Shown here piece by piece: positions 63,905-64,000 of a DNA stretch of 64,000 nt. Within the stretch, counting starts at the first letter, position 1. Each line of letters starts with the position of its first letter. The translations under genes were made by a program, and so were the position numbers. Origin of the DNA: Candidatus Competibacter denitrificans Run_A_D11 (GTDB taxonomy: Bacteria > Pseudomonadota > Gammaproteobacteria > Competibacterales > Competibacteraceae); assembly GCF_001051235.1 (NCBI RefSeq), contig NZ_CBTJ020000057.1, forward strand, positions 21,526-85,525, given 5' to 3'. A model generated the notes under the pieces. The model saw only the letters and a list, made by a program, of their open reading frames with translations. It had not been told where the DNA came from and did not search any database.

Positions 63905-64000
63905 TAGGAGTTACGCAGTTGGATCTGATGGAGTAAAAGGACGGAATGAATCCAGCGAAAGTGACCGATGAAGATTACATCCAGTTTTTGCTTGCGACGC
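63905..64000 (+). mobile_element. Left end of the IS related to the MITEs
   Basis: It starts TAGGAGTTACGCAGTTG, identical to the MITE terminal repeat; 22 bases agree with the inverted right end of MITE copy 2. A transposase-like gene begins 41 bp in. The element continues past the window. Confidence 0.85.
63946..64000 (+). CDS. Transposase start (partial, runs off the window)
   Basis: Eighteen codons, MNPAKVTDEDYIQFLLAT, with AGGACGG upstream. The start resembles IS701/IS4-like transposases I have seen, but 18 residues are too few to fix the family. It lies inside the IS left end and would supply the transposase for the MITEs. Confidence 0.55.
   Translation, partial: MNPAKVTDEDYIQFLLAT

Overview
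The window reads as a gammaproteobacterium-like (or broadly proteobacterial) chromosome segment: GC-rich coding sequence, clear Shine-Dalgarno starts, a YscU-type secretion export core, a sigma-54 activator with candidate -24/-12 promoters, ECF sigma/anti-sigma control and type I restriction. I cannot fix the genus. Much of it is accessory DNA, with at least eight insertion-sequence bodies or remnants, a MITE family, a gene-cassette array, several toxin-antitoxin pairs and a plasmid/ICE-like partition block. I recognised no rRNA, tRNA or CRISPR array.

1-10.3 kb: an IS200/IS605 tnpA element abuts a response regulator gene. This gene converges on a hybrid histidine kinase that sits downstream of an eight-gene type III export operon (sctN-O-P-Q-R-S-T-U, minus strand). 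A nested hairpin lies just upstream of the sctN start. 10.3-22.2 kb: an island of decay and defence scraps holds a frameshifted HicB-like antitoxin, HigBA-like and VapBC pairs, a DUF5131 gene, and a dead IS630. It also has an IS5-family element nested in an IS3 orfA, an IS110 fused to a decapitated DUF499 ATPase gene, SEC-C proteins, an MFS transporter and IS605 remnants.

22.2-42 kb: mostly minus-strand metabolic and stress genes (GH63-like hydrolase, DoxX-NDH-2 fusion, GMC oxidoreductase, SDR, alpha/beta hydrolase) are interrupted by a plus-strand integron cassette array without an integrase (27.7-31.5 kb). A sigma-54 enhancer-binding activator lies at 35.9-37.9 kb. Two promoters with -24/-12 elements share a 35-bp upstream element at the same spacing, which suggests a local sigma-54 regulon. 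A bufferin (gig-like) copper/gold-response operon (bufA-bufB-bufC-doxX) at 39.1-41.6 kb has a weaker version of the same architecture.

42-49.6 kb: an ECF sigma factor and its zinc-finger anti-sigma partner lie beside a methyltransferase, a TIGR03118 protein and a DUF3455 protein. A duplicated promoter-like block precedes the methyltransferase and TIGR03118 genes. An unknown 484-residue protein with a peptidoglycan-binding-like N terminus follows, preceded by its own -24/-12 candidate. 49.6-58.2 kb: a type I restriction-modification locus with an embedded YhcG-type nuclease and a DUF45 peptidase; its hsdS gene is split by a 117-bp MITE.

58.2-64 kb: a plasmid/ICE-like block (ProQ/FinO protein, ParA, ParB, paired 14-16-bp palindromes) is followed by small genes, a fic gene whose 3' end was replaced by a second MITE copy, a Phd/YefM-ParE pair with a short toxin, and the left end of the IS that shares the MITE's terminal repeats.
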